Part shown: positions 44,648 to 53,296 of the stretch, piece by piece | Numbering within the stretch: position 1 is the stretch's first letter | Layout of the letters: every line of letters begins with the position of its first letter | DNA from: JAGNRR01 sp965230665 | GTDB taxonomy: Bacteria; Bacteroidota; Bacteroidia; Chitinophagales; Chitinophagaceae | Reading direction: 5' to 3' | Assembly: GCA_965230665.1 (NCBI GenBank) | Contig: CBDDLM010000004.1 | Span: 2,046,001-2,110,000, forward strand | DNA: 64,000 nucleotides | Notes under the pieces: generated by a model | Told to the model about the DNA's origin: nothing | Database searches by the model: none | The model's input: only the letters and a program-made list of their open reading frames with translations | Position numbers and translations under genes: made by a program

Positions 44648-47290
44648 TTAATCAGGCTCTTGACCGAGCATAAAGGTAAATTTAGCAGCAGCCCCGAATT
44701 TTGTACCATTACCAATTGCCGGTGAATTTCCAACTTCATCTAATCTTACACCATAATCAAGCCCTAATAAGCCAAACATTGGTAGGAATATACGTATACC
44801 AAGGCCAGTAGCGCGGTTTAGTTCAAATGGATTAAACTGTTTGAAGCCATTCCAAGCATTGGCTGCTTCATACCAACCCAATGCATATATGGTAGAACTT
44901 GGGTTTAAAGATAATGGGTAGCGCAACTCGGCAGTGTATTTGTTAAAAATGGTAGCTCCGCCTTGATCCGTGTAGATTTCATAGCCACGATGAGCTATGA
45001 TATCACGTCCAAATATTGTAAACCCTTGAATTCCATCTCCGCCAACTTGGAATCGCTCAAAAGGAGATTGAGCAGCGTCATTATAATAACCAAGATACCC
45101 ATGTTTCGTGGCCAGTTTTAGTACTAAATTACCTTTAACGCGCTGATACCACTCCGCTGTAAAGCGGTATTTATGGTATTCAATCCATTTATACTTAACT
45201 TCTTGTTCTGCCGTTTCATAATTGATATCATTAAAAGCAGAGTAGGGAGGAGTAAATTGAGCACTTAATCTAAAGCTACTACCACTTCTAGGATATAAAG
45301 GCTGATCTATTGAAGTACGAGCTAGGGTAAGTTTAAGGCTTAAGTTATTCGCCTGACCATTATTAAACCCTTCAAAAAAGTTGTAATCATTAATATTATA
45401 ACGTTGATAATTTAAACCATAGGAAATAATGAAATTATCGTCTGGCCAACGTAATCTCTTACTAACGGAAACGCCTAAACCTATGGTGGTCATATTACCA
45501 GGAGTATTTGATCCAAATGTTCCAGCAAAATAAGTTCGATATGCACTAAGGGATAAAGCAGTAGGTTTTTTACCTCCTAACCAAGGTTCTGTAAAACTAG
45601 CTGTTATAGAATTGTACCATCGACCATTTGCCTGACCTCGCAAAGAAAGTTTCTGTCCATCGCCCATTGGCAGAGGGTCCCATGCACCTTTTTTAGTCAT
45701 GTTCTTCAACGAAAAATTGTTGAAGGATACACCAACTGTTCCTGTAATACCTAAGCCTCCTCCAAAACCTGCTTGAAGTTCGAGCTGATCCGATGACTTT
45801 TCAACAACAGTATAATCTATATCCACTGTTCCGTCATTATTCGGTTTTGGTGTGATACCAATTTTCTCAGCATCAAAAAATCCTAATTGAGAGATCTCCC
45901 GTTGAGAACGAATAATATCTGAACGACTAAACTTATTACCCGGCAGGGTGCGCAGTTCACGACGAATCACATGTTCATGCGTTCTATTATTACCCGAAAT
46001 GCTTACGTTACGAATGGTATATTGATCACCTTCTATAAGTTGGATATTGAAATTAATCGTATCACCTACAATAGATCGTTCTGTAACATTTGTATTGAAT
46101 GCTAAATAACCATCATCAAGATATTGCGAGCTTATGTCATCATTTTCCATGGTAGGAATCTTACCTAAGCGCTTATCAAGAAGTTCTTGGTTAAAGATGT
46201 CGCCTTTTTTGATACCTAATAGTTTATTCAATTCTTCTGCGGTATACTTCGTATTTCCTTTCCACTTAAAATCTCCAAAGTAATATTTATTACCCTCGTC
46301 TACTAATACATCAATGTTCAAGTGACCATTCTCCGCAAAGTAGGTTGTATCCTTTTCAATTTTAGCATCTCGATATCCGATCGAATTGTAGTATTCGATA
46401 ATAGCTCTTTTGTCTTTTTCGTATTTCTTCGCATTGAACTTAGATGCTGAGAATACCTTGTATCTAAAGTAAGGATCTAGAAGTTGTGCAGTTTTTGACA
46501 AGCTCAGATACCCTTTATTTTTAAAATAGGAGCGAGCACTTAAATCATTTTTACCATATACACTTTCGTTAGCAACAGGGTGTATTGAAAGTCGAGCCAT
46601 TTCTTTACTCTCTTTCATGGTACGCTTCAAGCGCATTGTATTAGCATACTCATTACCGAATATGTTGATTTGATTAATTTTAATTTTAGGTCCTTTATCT
46701 ATTATAAAAGTCAGGATACTCATGTTAGAGAATGCTGTGTCTTTCTGTTCAAGAATGCGAACTTTGGTATTAATATGTCCCTTATCTGCATAGAATTTTT
46801 TGATGCGTACTGTAGCGCTTTTCTTGGTACTTTCAGTAATTACACGATTTTTAACGAGGTCTAACTTACCCTTTAAATCTTTTGCATCATTGGACTTAAT
46901 GCCTTTAAAATTGAACTTTGATAATCGAGGCCGTTCGGTTATTTTAATATCCAAGAAAACCTTGTCGCCTACATAGCGTGTCGCATTGATCTCTACATCT
47001 GAAAACAGTTTTTGTTTCCATAAGTTGCGAATAGCCTTGCTTAGTTTAGAATCATTCGGTATTATTAATTCATCACCTTGAGTAAGTCCAGAAATCGATA
47101 TGAGTAGTTCCTCGTCTATAAACTTAGAACCGCTTACTGTAATACCGCCTATTGTATATTTTGTTTGTCCAATACCAAACGCACTTTTGCGTTGATTTTT
47201 ATTGCCACCAATTTGTAGCTGTGCATATGAGCTGGAAACGGATAAAGCTACACTAAGCAGGCAAAAGGCTATTTTAAAGATTGTTCTCAT
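44648..47290 (-). CDS. bamA: outer-membrane assembly factor BamA
   Basis: An 880-residue Omp85 protein that inserts beta-barrels into the outer membrane. Signal peptide residues 1-23, then five POTRA domains to about residue 480 (for example YTIGGITVSGSKFIDEELL, IKINQINIFGNEYANTMRLKR, YTIRNVSISGNNRTHEHVIRR), and a 16-strand barrel with the loop-6 motif near GDGIQGFTIFGRD and a final strand FGAAAKFTFMLGQ. It is the second gene of the operon, 6 bases after uppS. Confidence 0.95.
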   Translation of the reverse strand: MRTIFKIAFCLLSVALSVSSSYAQLQIGGNKNQRKSAFGIGQTKYTIGGITVSGSKFIDEELLISISGLTQGDELIIPNDSKLSKAIRNLWKQKLFSDVEINATRYVGDKVFLDIKITERPRLSKFNFKGIKSNDAKDLKGKLDLVKNRVITESTKKSATVRIKKFYADKGHINTKVRILEQKDTAFSNMSILTFIIDKGPKIKINQINIFGNEYANTMRLKRTMKESKEMARLSIHPVANESVYGKNDLSARSYFKNKGYLSLSKTAQLLDPYFRYKVFSASKFNAKKYEKDKRAIIEYYNSIGYRDAKIEKDTTYFAENGHLNIDVLVDEGNKYYFGDFKWKGNTKYTAEELNKLLGIKKGDIFNQELLDKRLGKIPTMENDDISSQYLDDGYLAFNTNVTERSIVGDTINFNIQLIEGDQYTIRNVSISGNNRTHEHVIRRELRTLPGNKFSRSDIIRSQREISQLGFFDAEKIGITPKPNNDGTVDIDYTVVEKSSDQLELQAGFGGGLGITGTVGVSFNNFSLKNMTKKGAWDPLPMGDGQKLSLRGQANGRWYNSITASFTEPWLGGKKPTALSLSAYRTYFAGTFGSNTPGNMTTIGLGVSVSKRLRWPDDNFIISYGLNYQRYNINDYNFFEGFNNGQANNLSLKLTLARTSIDQPLYPRSGSSFRLSAQFTPPYSAFNDINYETAEQEVKYKWIEYHKYRFTAEWYQRVKGNLVLKLATKHGYLGYYNDAAQSPFERFQVGGDGIQGFTIFGRDIIAHRGYEIYTDQGGATIFNKYTAELRYPLSLNPSSTIYALGWYEAANAWNGFKQFNPFELNRATGLGIRIFLPMFGLLGLDYGVRLDEVGNSPAIGNGTKFGAAAKFTFMLGQEPD

Positions 47291-47296
47291 TTACTA

Positions 47297-48037
47297 TTAT
47301 ACAGGTTTTAGCTGTTCACTTATTTTTCCGAAACGTCTTTCGCGATTTTGATAATTTAAAATGGCTTCAAAAAGGTTTTCTTTTCTAAAATCTGGCCAAT
47401 GCGTATTGGTAAAGTATAGTTCGGCATAGGCTAATTGATAGAGCAAAAAATTACTAATTCTGTGCTCACCACTTGTTCGAATCATAAGTTCTGGGTCGGG
47501 GATATGACTCGTACTTAAATGTTGTTTAATGGTATCATCATTTACATCTGCAGCCTTCAATTTACCATCTTGTACTTGTGAAGCAATTTGTTGTACTGCT
47601 CTTATAATTTCCCATTTGGCGCTATAGCTTAAAGCTAATACAAGAGTAAGTCCATCATTATGCTTTGTGAGCTCTTTAGCTTCTTCTAATTGAGCAATGC
47701 AAATAGATGGCAGGCTATCTATGTCACCTATAACATCTAGTTTGATGTTGTTCTCATGTAGTTTTTCGATCTCAGATCGTAAGGTCGAAACCAAAAGTTC
47801 CATTAACCCATTCACCTCGGCTTGCGGGCGGTTCCAATTTTCCGTACTGAAAGCGTATAACGTTAAGTATTGAACGCCAACCTCAGCGCAACCTTCCACA
47901 ACTTCACGAACGCTCAAAACACCTTGTTGGTGTCCAAACAAACGATTTTTGTTCCGTTCTTTAGCCCATCGACCATTTCCATCCATGATAATGGCAATGT
48001 GTTGAGGCAATTTTTCCTTTTGAATGAGGTCAATCAT
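47297..48037 (-). CDS. uppS: isoprenyl (undecaprenyl) diphosphate synthase
   Basis: A 246-residue cis-prenyltransferase making the C55 lipid carrier for peptidoglycan and O-antigen. The five family regions are visible: HIAIIMDGNGRWA with the catalytic Asp, GHQQGV, LTLYAFSTENWNRP, the middle ALSYSAKWEI and the end RTSGEHRISNFLLYQLAYAELYF...WPDF. First gene of uppS-bamA-skp-skp. A TACTTTTG box (48046-48053) 8 bases upstream matches the -7 element. Confidence 0.96.
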   Translation of the reverse strand: MIDLIQKEKLPQHIAIIMDGNGRWAKERNKNRLFGHQQGVLSVREVVEGCAEVGVQYLTLYAFSTENWNRPQAEVNGLMELLVSTLRSEIEKLHENNIKLDVIGDIDSLPSICIAQLEEAKELTKHNDGLTLVLALSYSAKWEIIRAVQQIASQVQDGKLKAADVNDDTIKQHLSTSHIPDPELMIRTSGEHRISNFLLYQLAYAELYFTNTHWPDFRKENLFEAILNYQNRERRFGKISEQLKPV

Positions 48038-48045
48038 TTAACTGA

Positions 48046-48053
48046 CAAAAGTA
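48046..48053 (-). promoter_or_regulatory. -7 element ahead of uppS
   Basis: TACTTTTG on the minus strand, a full match to TAnnTTTG, 8 bases before the uppS ATG. No TTG was found at the proper distance, and the leader would be nearly absent. Confidence 0.4.
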
Positions 48054-48166
48054 ATGTTTTGAATTTTTAAACGCTGTTAAAACCTTATACTATAAATAGT
48101 TTAACACCCCTTTCACAGCTAATTTATAAGCTTATTTTAGTTATATGAATGAGTATTTTATCGCCA

Positions 48167-48183
48167 TAGCTTTGTTATATTTG
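48167..48183 (+). promoter_or_regulatory. two overlapping -7 elements
   Basis: TAGCTTTG (48167-48174) and TATATTTG (48176-48183) both match TAnnTTTG, 22-38 bases before the PQQ-propeller lipoprotein ATG. No clear -33 TTG. Confidence 0.45.
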
Positions 48184-48205
48184 TTAATCAACTTATCTTT
48201 TGTAT

Positions 48206-49333
48206 ATGTTTAAGAAAAATATTGCGCTTATATACCTTTTAATCGTAGCATGCCTATTTTCTGCATGTGATAAGGAGATAAGCCCCGATGACCCTTTACC
48301 GGTAGAACGTGCAAAAACGGTCTTCGTAACTACGAATAGCAAAAAATTGTATGGCTATGATGCTAACACGGGTGAAAAAACTTGGGAAAAAGCACTTACC
48401 GATAAAATGTCTGGTTCTCCAGTAATATCTGGTGATACCCTCTACCTCGTCACGGAAGATGGCACTTTCTATGCTTGGAACTTAAGGACCAAAGAGCTCG
48501 TACACCAAAAGTCTATTGCTAATGGCAATGGCTTATCGATGGCGGCAACCTTTGGTAAAGTTTTTGTAGCTGGAGGCACACGACTTTATTGCTACAACTC
48601 AGATGGAACATTGGATTGGGATTACAATGGGAACAACGGCCCAGCTGGTACTGGGGTAACGTTTGCCAATTCTCGCTTATATGTAGGTTTTGGTGATGAA
48701 GTACATTGTGTAGATTTATCAGGAGCAGCACTATGGGTTTCTTCGGGATACGGTGTGATTAACACAACAGTTAAGTCTAATGATGGGGCCTTGTACTTTG
48801 GAGACGATAATAATAGGATGCACGCTATCAATTCAATAAATGGGGCACTGATATGGTCATATACCACAGCGGCTCAAGTTAAATCTTCTCCTTTGGTATT
48901 TGGTGGGATGAGCATTTCTGGTAGTGATGATAACAATATTTATTGCGTTGATATGTTGGCTGGTCCTGGTCAGCAGGGGCTACTTCGCTGGCAATTACCA
49001 ACGCAAGAGCGGGTGCGTTCTTCACCAGCGATACATGTACCGACTACCACAGTATTAGTAGGTTGTCATGATTATAATTTATATGCTATTGACCATGTAT
49101 CTGGCCAGTTAAAATGGAAATATCCAACAGGAAGCCTCATTACAAGTTCACCCACCGTAATTGGTGATAATGCTTATTTTACGTCTTACGATAAATACAT
49201 GTATTGTATTAACGTACGCTCTGGCAATCTTGTTTGGAAAACAAATATGGATCACAGTGCCGATGGTTCACCCGTTATAGATAATGTAACCTCAGAGGTT
49301 TACAGCGGAGTAAGCGGCATGAGTCCTTATTAA
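48206..49333 (+). CDS. PQQ-like beta-propeller lipoprotein
   Basis: A 375-residue lipoprotein. The lipobox LFSAC is followed by DKEISPDDP. The body is a seven- or eight-bladed propeller of PQQ-type repeats (for example LYGYDANTGEKTWEKALT, MHAINSINGALIWSYTT, LYAIDHVSGQLKWKYPTG, MYCINVRSGNLVWKTN). BamB has the same fold, but nothing else ties it to the Bam complex here, and the genes are not adjacent. The ATG at 48206 is used in preference to a TTG two codons upstream. A GC-rich terminator follows. Confidence 0.88.
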   Translation: MFKKNIALIYLLIVACLFSACDKEISPDDPLPVERAKTVFVTTNSKKLYGYDANTGEKTWEKALTDKMSGSPVISGDTLYLVTEDGTFYAWNLRTKELVHQKSIANGNGLSMAATFGKVFVAGGTRLYCYNSDGTLDWDYNGNNGPAGTGVTFANSRLYVGFGDEVHCVDLSGAALWVSSGYGVINTTVKSNDGALYFGDDNNRMHAINSINGALIWSYTTAAQVKSSPLVFGGMSISGSDDNNIYCVDMLAGPGQQGLLRWQLPTQERVRSSPAIHVPTTTVLVGCHDYNLYAIDHVSGQLKWKYPTGSLITSSPTVIGDNAYFTSYDKYMYCINVRSGNLVWKTNMDHSADGSPVIDNVTSEVYSGVSGMSPY

Positions 49334-49359
49334 TTCGTACCATTAAATGTTTTAAAACA

Positions 49360-49387
49360 AATCCCCCGCTATTTGCGGGGGATTTTT
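49360..49387 (+). terminator. bidirectional terminator
   Basis: Perfect 10-bp stem AATCCCCCGC/GCGGGGGATT with a 5-base loop, T-run on the plus strand; it lies between convergent genes and can serve both. Confidence 0.93.
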
Positions 49388-49408
49388 ATATTCTTTAAGA
49401 AGCCAATC

Positions 49409-49834
49409 TTAGTTAGATGGCATGGAAGCTTGCATGTCTGCTAACCATTTATCATCAACTTTCTTCAGCATAATAGACTCTTCCTTATCTGGAGATTCGC
49501 TGCTTGTGAATTTAACAGTAGCTTCTGTACCATCTTCATTAAAGGTTGTTGCACCAAAAGTAATTTTTGCATTTTTAGCAGCCGACCTACGCTCATTATA
49601 TTCAGCTTGAAGCGAATCGGGTATCATGCTTGAGAGCATTTTAATTTGTTCTAGCATTTTATCAGATTCATCAGTAGCAAGTTCTTTAGCTTTATCATAG
49701 TCTTCATTCGTCACCGCTTTGATAAAATCATTAGCAACATTTTGTACATCTTGCTCACTTGGTTTTGATTTACATGATTGTAGTGCAATTGCGCAAACTG
49801 CTATAATCATCATTAGGTTTAATACTTTTTTCAT
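49409..49834 (-). CDS. DUF4878-type lipoprotein
   Basis: A 141-residue lipoprotein with lipobox ALQSC at residue 21. The rest has the DUF4878/SnoaL-like layout: a helix pair with VANDFIKAVTNEDYDKAKELAT, then strands ending VDDKWLADMQ. These are common Bacteroidota lipoproteins with no assigned function. A promoter of the form TTG-N21-TACCTTTG lies upstream. Confidence 0.8.
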   Translation of the reverse strand: MKKVLNLMMIIAVCAIALQSCKSKPSEQDVQNVANDFIKAVTNEDYDKAKELATDESDKMLEQIKMLSSMIPDSLQAEYNERRSAAKNAKITFGATTFNEDGTEATVKFTSSESPDKEESIMLKKVDDKWLADMQASMPSN

Positions 49835-49852
49835 AATTTATGTAATAAGCAA

Positions 49853-49884
49853 CAAAGGTAACAGAATATGACTGGGTCTGACAA
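49853..49884 (-). promoter_or_regulatory. promoter of DUF4878 lipoprotein, TTG-N21-TACCTTTG
   Basis: Minus strand: TTG (49884-49882), 21 bases, TACCTTTG (49860-49853). Full -7 match; start codon 18 bases on. Confidence 0.65.
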
Positions 49885-49980
49885 TGGGGTTTCGGTTAAC
49901 GAGCTGCTAAAAATTAGGACGTCTTATATAGCAAATGACATTTAGGTTGTAGCATAAATTTCAACATTGACCAAACAAAT

Positions 49981-50009
49981 AAAAAAGGCCTCTCCATGCG
50001 GAGAGGCCT
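49981..50009 (-). terminator. terminator of pnp
   Basis: Perfect 10-bp stem AGGCCTCTCC/GGAGAGGCCT, loop ATGC (plus strand), T-run on the minus strand; 22 bases after the pnp stop. Confidence 0.94.
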
Positions 50010-50031
50010 ACTAAACTAACATTTTATCAAA

Positions 50032-52155
50032 TTAGCTTTCTTTTTTTTCTTCTTTCGGAAGTAAAACTTTACGAGAAAGTTTGAATTTGCCAGTCTTCTT
50101 ATCAAGACCAACAAGTTTTACTTTCACTTTATCGCCTTCGCTAAATACACCATCCATGTTTTCCAAACGAGAATGTGATATTTCGGAGATATGTAATAAG
50201 CCCTGCTTACCAGGCATAAATTCTACAAAAGCACCATAAGGCATGATTGATTTCACAGTAGACTCGTACTCCTCACCGACCTCCGGTGTAGCAACGATTC
50301 CTTTAATCGTAGCCATAGCACGATTAGCCCCGTCGGCATCAGCGGAGAAAATTTTCACAATTCCTTTTTCATCAACCTCTTCAATACTGATATCGGTACC
50401 TGTTTCACGTTGCAACTCCTGAATGACCTTGCCTCCTGGTCCAATAACCGCACCAATAAACTCTCTATCAATTGTAAGAGATAGCATACGCGGTGTCTGC
50501 GGTTTCATTTCAGCTCTGTATTCTGGCATACACTCGTACATGGCGTCTAAAATGTGCATGCGACCGTCTCGAGCTTGTGCCAACGCTTTACGCATAACAT
50601 CCATACTCAAGCCATCTACTTTAATATCCATTTGAACAGCGGTAATACCATCGCGTGTACCTGTTACTTTGAAATCCATATCTCCTAAGTGATCTTCATC
50701 TCCCAAGATATCTGTCAAGATACAATACTTCCCATCTTCTGGACGTGATATCATACCCATAGCCACACCACTTACATGTTTCGGGATAGGAACACCAGCA
50801 TCCATCATTGCCAAAGAACCTGCACAAACTGTTGCCATGGAAGAAGAACCATTACTTTCTAGGATATCAGAAATGATACGAACTGTGTATGGGAAATCTG
50901 TTGGTAGAACTTTTTCCAACGAACGTTGTGCTAAGTTTCCGTGACCGACTTCTCTACGACCAGGGCCACGGTTTGGTCTTGGTTCACCAGTACTAAAACC
51001 AGGGAAATTATAGTGTAAATAGAATTTCTGCATTTCTTTAGTCTGTGCAGTTTCTATCATTTTTTCGTCTTCAGGAGTTCCTAGGGTAGCTGTACTCAAA
51101 CTCTGTGTTTCACCACGAGTGAATAGTGCGGAACCGTGAGGAGAAGCTAAATAATCTACCTCCATATTTAACGGACGAACTTCTTCATATTTACGACCAT
51201 CAATACGAACTGCTTCATCAAGCATGATATTACGAGTCGTATATTTCTGTACCTCACCAACATATTTTCCGACCAATGCTTCATCTTCCTCAGGTAGCTC
51301 ACCAAGTTGCTCTACAACTGTGTCGTGCAGGTCAGAATAAGCTTGACTGCGCTCACCTTTTGGTAATTTGGCCAGAACAATTTCTTTCACTTTATTCTCC
51401 GCAAGCTCATATATTTTCTTCTTTAAATCTTCGTTTACATGTGCCTTAGGATAATCTCTATGCCCAGCTACACCAACATCAGCACGTAATGCTGCTTGTG
51501 CAGCTACCTGTACTTTAACCGCAGCATGCCCAGCTTCGATAGCTTCAATAAGTTCTTCCTCACTACACTCATTACTTTCACCTTCTACCATCATGATATT
51601 ATCTGCTGTACCGGCTATAATGAAGTCCAAACTTGCATCTTCCATTTGAGATCGAGTTGGATTAATGATGTATTCTCCATTCACTTTGGCAACTCTTACT
51701 TCAGAAATAATTTCCTGAATTGGAATATCAGAAACGGCTAGTGCTGCAGAAGCTGCTAAACAAGCTAAGGCGTCTGGCATAATCTCTGGGTCAGAAGACT
51801 GTAATTGAACCATGACCTGTACTTCGCATAAATAATCTTTAGGGAATAAGGGGCGAAGTGCTCGATCTATTAAGCGAGAGATTAATACTTCATAGTCACT
51901 TAAACGGCCTTCTCTTTTAAAGAATGAACCAGGAATGCGTCCTGCTGCCGCAAATTTTTCTTGATAGTCTACTGTTAAAGGAAAGAAACCTTGACCAGGC
52001 CTTGGCTCCTTAGCGGCAACAGTAGTGGCCAAAAGAGCACATTTACCCATGGTTACTAATACGGCACCATGCGCCTGACGCGCTAGTTTACCTGTCTCTA
52101 TCTTGATAGATCTGCCATCTCCTAGATCTATTATTTGCGATTTTTGATTGAACAT
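50032..52155 (-). CDS. pnp: polyribonucleotide nucleotidyltransferase (PNPase)
   Basis: A 707-residue 3'-5' phosphorolytic RNase. Two RNase PH domains (about 10-140 and 315-545; the second with EVGHGNLAQRSLEKVLP and the DILGDEDHLGDMDFKVTGT active site), joined by an all-alpha linker, then a KH domain (GAVIGPGGKVIQELQ) and an S1 domain (YGAFVEFMPGKQGLLHISEI). It degrades mRNA and trims RNA ends. It lies downstream of rpsO, the same order as in E. coli, with a terminator and a leader hairpin between them. Confidence 0.97.
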   Translation of the reverse strand: MFNQKSQIIDLGDGRSIKIETGKLARQAHGAVLVTMGKCALLATTVAAKEPRPGQGFFPLTVDYQEKFAAAGRIPGSFFKREGRLSDYEVLISRLIDRALRPLFPKDYLCEVQVMVQLQSSDPEIMPDALACLAASAALAVSDIPIQEIISEVRVAKVNGEYIINPTRSQMEDASLDFIIAGTADNIMMVEGESNECSEEELIEAIEAGHAAVKVQVAAQAALRADVGVAGHRDYPKAHVNEDLKKKIYELAENKVKEIVLAKLPKGERSQAYSDLHDTVVEQLGELPEEDEALVGKYVGEVQKYTTRNIMLDEAVRIDGRKYEEVRPLNMEVDYLASPHGSALFTRGETQSLSTATLGTPEDEKMIETAQTKEMQKFYLHYNFPGFSTGEPRPNRGPGRREVGHGNLAQRSLEKVLPTDFPYTVRIISDILESNGSSSMATVCAGSLAMMDAGVPIPKHVSGVAMGMISRPEDGKYCILTDILGDEDHLGDMDFKVTGTRDGITAVQMDIKVDGLSMDVMRKALAQARDGRMHILDAMYECMPEYRAEMKPQTPRMLSLTIDREFIGAVIGPGGKVIQELQRETGTDISIEEVDEKGIVKIFSADADGANRAMATIKGIVATPEVGEEYESTVKSIMPYGAFVEFMPGKQGLLHISEISHSRLENMDGVFSEGDKVKVKLVGLDKKTGKFKLSRKVLLPKEEKKES

Positions 52156-52201
52156 AGTATTTATTGTTTTACATAATTAAATAGCTCATTTCATTGCAGA
52201 G

Positions 52202-52219
52202 CAGAACATAATTGTTCTG
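52202..52219 (-). promoter_or_regulatory. hairpin in the pnp leader
   Basis: CAGAACA/TGTTCTG perfect 7-bp stem with a 4-base loop, 46 bases before the pnp ATG and downstream of the rpsO terminator, without a T-run. In E. coli a leader hairpin is the control point for PNPase autoregulation; similarity here is positional only. Confidence 0.4.
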
Positions 52220-52235
52220 GATATAATTGAGCTTG

Positions 52236-52269
52236 AAAAAAGAATTCCCAACCAGAATGATTGGGAATT
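52236..52269 (-). terminator. terminator of rpsO
   Basis: AATTCCCAA/TTGGGAATT stem with a 9-base loop followed on the minus strand by CTTTTTT; 9 bases after the rpsO stop. Confidence 0.88.
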
Positions 52270-52278
52270 TAAAGGAAT

Positions 52279-52551
52279 TTATTTTCTTAAACCGAGCTTA
52301 GCGATTAGTGCTCTGTAGCCCTCTAAGTCAGTTTTTGCAAGATATGCAAGATATCTTTTACGACGACCTACCATTGTCATAAGGCCTGTCTTACTACTGT
52401 GGTCTTTCTTGTTTTCTTTCAAGTGACCAGCAATATGGTTAATTCTTTCGGTTAGTAAAGCCACTTGAGCTTCGATGCTTCCCGTGTTTGATTCATTTCC
52501 GCCAAATTCAGCGAAAATTTCTTTTTTGCGTTCTGTTGTTATAGCTGCCAT
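52279..52551 (-). CDS. rpsO: 30S ribosomal protein S15
   Basis: A 90-residue primary 16S rRNA-binding protein with the full family pattern: GGNESNTGSIEAQVALLTERI, HLKENKKDHSSKTGL and GRRKRYLAYLAKTD. It is upstream of pnp. A perfect -7 box TACATTTG (52596-52589) lies 38 bases before the ATG. Confidence 0.97.
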   Translation of the reverse strand: MAAITTERKKEIFAEFGGNESNTGSIEAQVALLTERINHIAGHLKENKKDHSSKTGLMTMVGRRKRYLAYLAKTDLEGYRALIAKLGLRK

Positions 52552-52588
52552 GATTTATAGCGTATTTGTTTCGTCTTTAATAAGTGTG

Positions 52589-52596
52589 CAAATGTA
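52589..52596 (-). promoter_or_regulatory. -7 element of rpsO
   Basis: TACATTTG on the minus strand matches TAnnTTTG exactly; the expected -33 TTG is not evident at 17-23 bases. Leader of about 30 bases. Confidence 0.5.
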
Positions 52597-52701
52597 GCTG
52601 TTTTTTTAAGAAAAATGCTTTTTTTCAACAATTATTGGGTTAATTGTGAATTAACTTCTTACATAATTTATAAGTTGATTTAACCTTAAAATAGAGCTAT
52701 T

Positions 52702-53295
52702 CTATTGTTTTCTCCATCTAAACCAGGCAGCTGTCGCTACGCTGAATAAAATAAAGGTCAAAACGGCCGTTAAATAAAGCTCTTTACTCCACTGTAGAGG
52801 CATGGCAATGAGGTTAGAAATATTGAGTAAGATCCATGTTTCGATGTTTCTTTTTAATAGCAGGTAGGTACCGCCAAAGGCCAATGCCGTAACAAGTCCA
52901 TCAATGTAATGTGATGTGGTCATGGCTACATCCATCGTTTTTTCACGGAAAAAATAAATACCTAATACGACCATAAAACAGCCAATCATAATCGAAAAGG
53001 TAGTTTGCCAGTTTTTTTTACTAGCTCTACTGATTTGTGACTCCGCTATTTGTTTCTTATTCCATAGCACCAAACCAGAGATGCTGATGATGAGATAATA
53101 GACATTCAGAATACTCTCGGCAATTAAATCTGCTTGAAAAAAGATATAGATGTAAACACAGACGCTAATTGCACCAAATAAGAAATTAATGGGTTTGTTC
53201 AAATAGGCAAAGACCACTTGCAAAATAGCAAAAGAAAAGGCAAACCATTCTATAAAAGAAGTTTGCCTAAACTGTTCCCATAGGATTTCGATCAT
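52702..53295 (-). CDS. pnuC: PnuC-family nicotinamide mononucleotide/vitamin transporter
   Basis: A 197-residue membrane protein of the PnuC fold with about six to seven helices. Family markers: an early FAYLNKPINFLFGAISVCVYIY, the paired YYLIISISGLVLWNKKQ, and the helix-7 motif ETWILLNISNLIAMPLQW. PnuC proteins carry a nucleoside-like vitamin by facilitated diffusion; nicotinamide riboside, thiamine (PnuT) and riboflavin (PnuX) versions cannot be separated by eye. The ATG lies one base after the rng stop, so they are coupled. Confidence 0.85.
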   Translation of the reverse strand: MIEILWEQFRQTSFIEWFAFSFAILQVVFAYLNKPINFLFGAISVCVYIYIFFQADLIAESILNVYYLIISISGLVLWNKKQIAESQISRASKKNWQTTFSIMIGCFMVVLGIYFFREKTMDVAMTTSHYIDGLVTALAFGGTYLLLKRNIETWILLNISNLIAMPLQWSKELYLTAVLTFILFSVATAAWFRWRKQ

Positions 53296-53296
53296 T

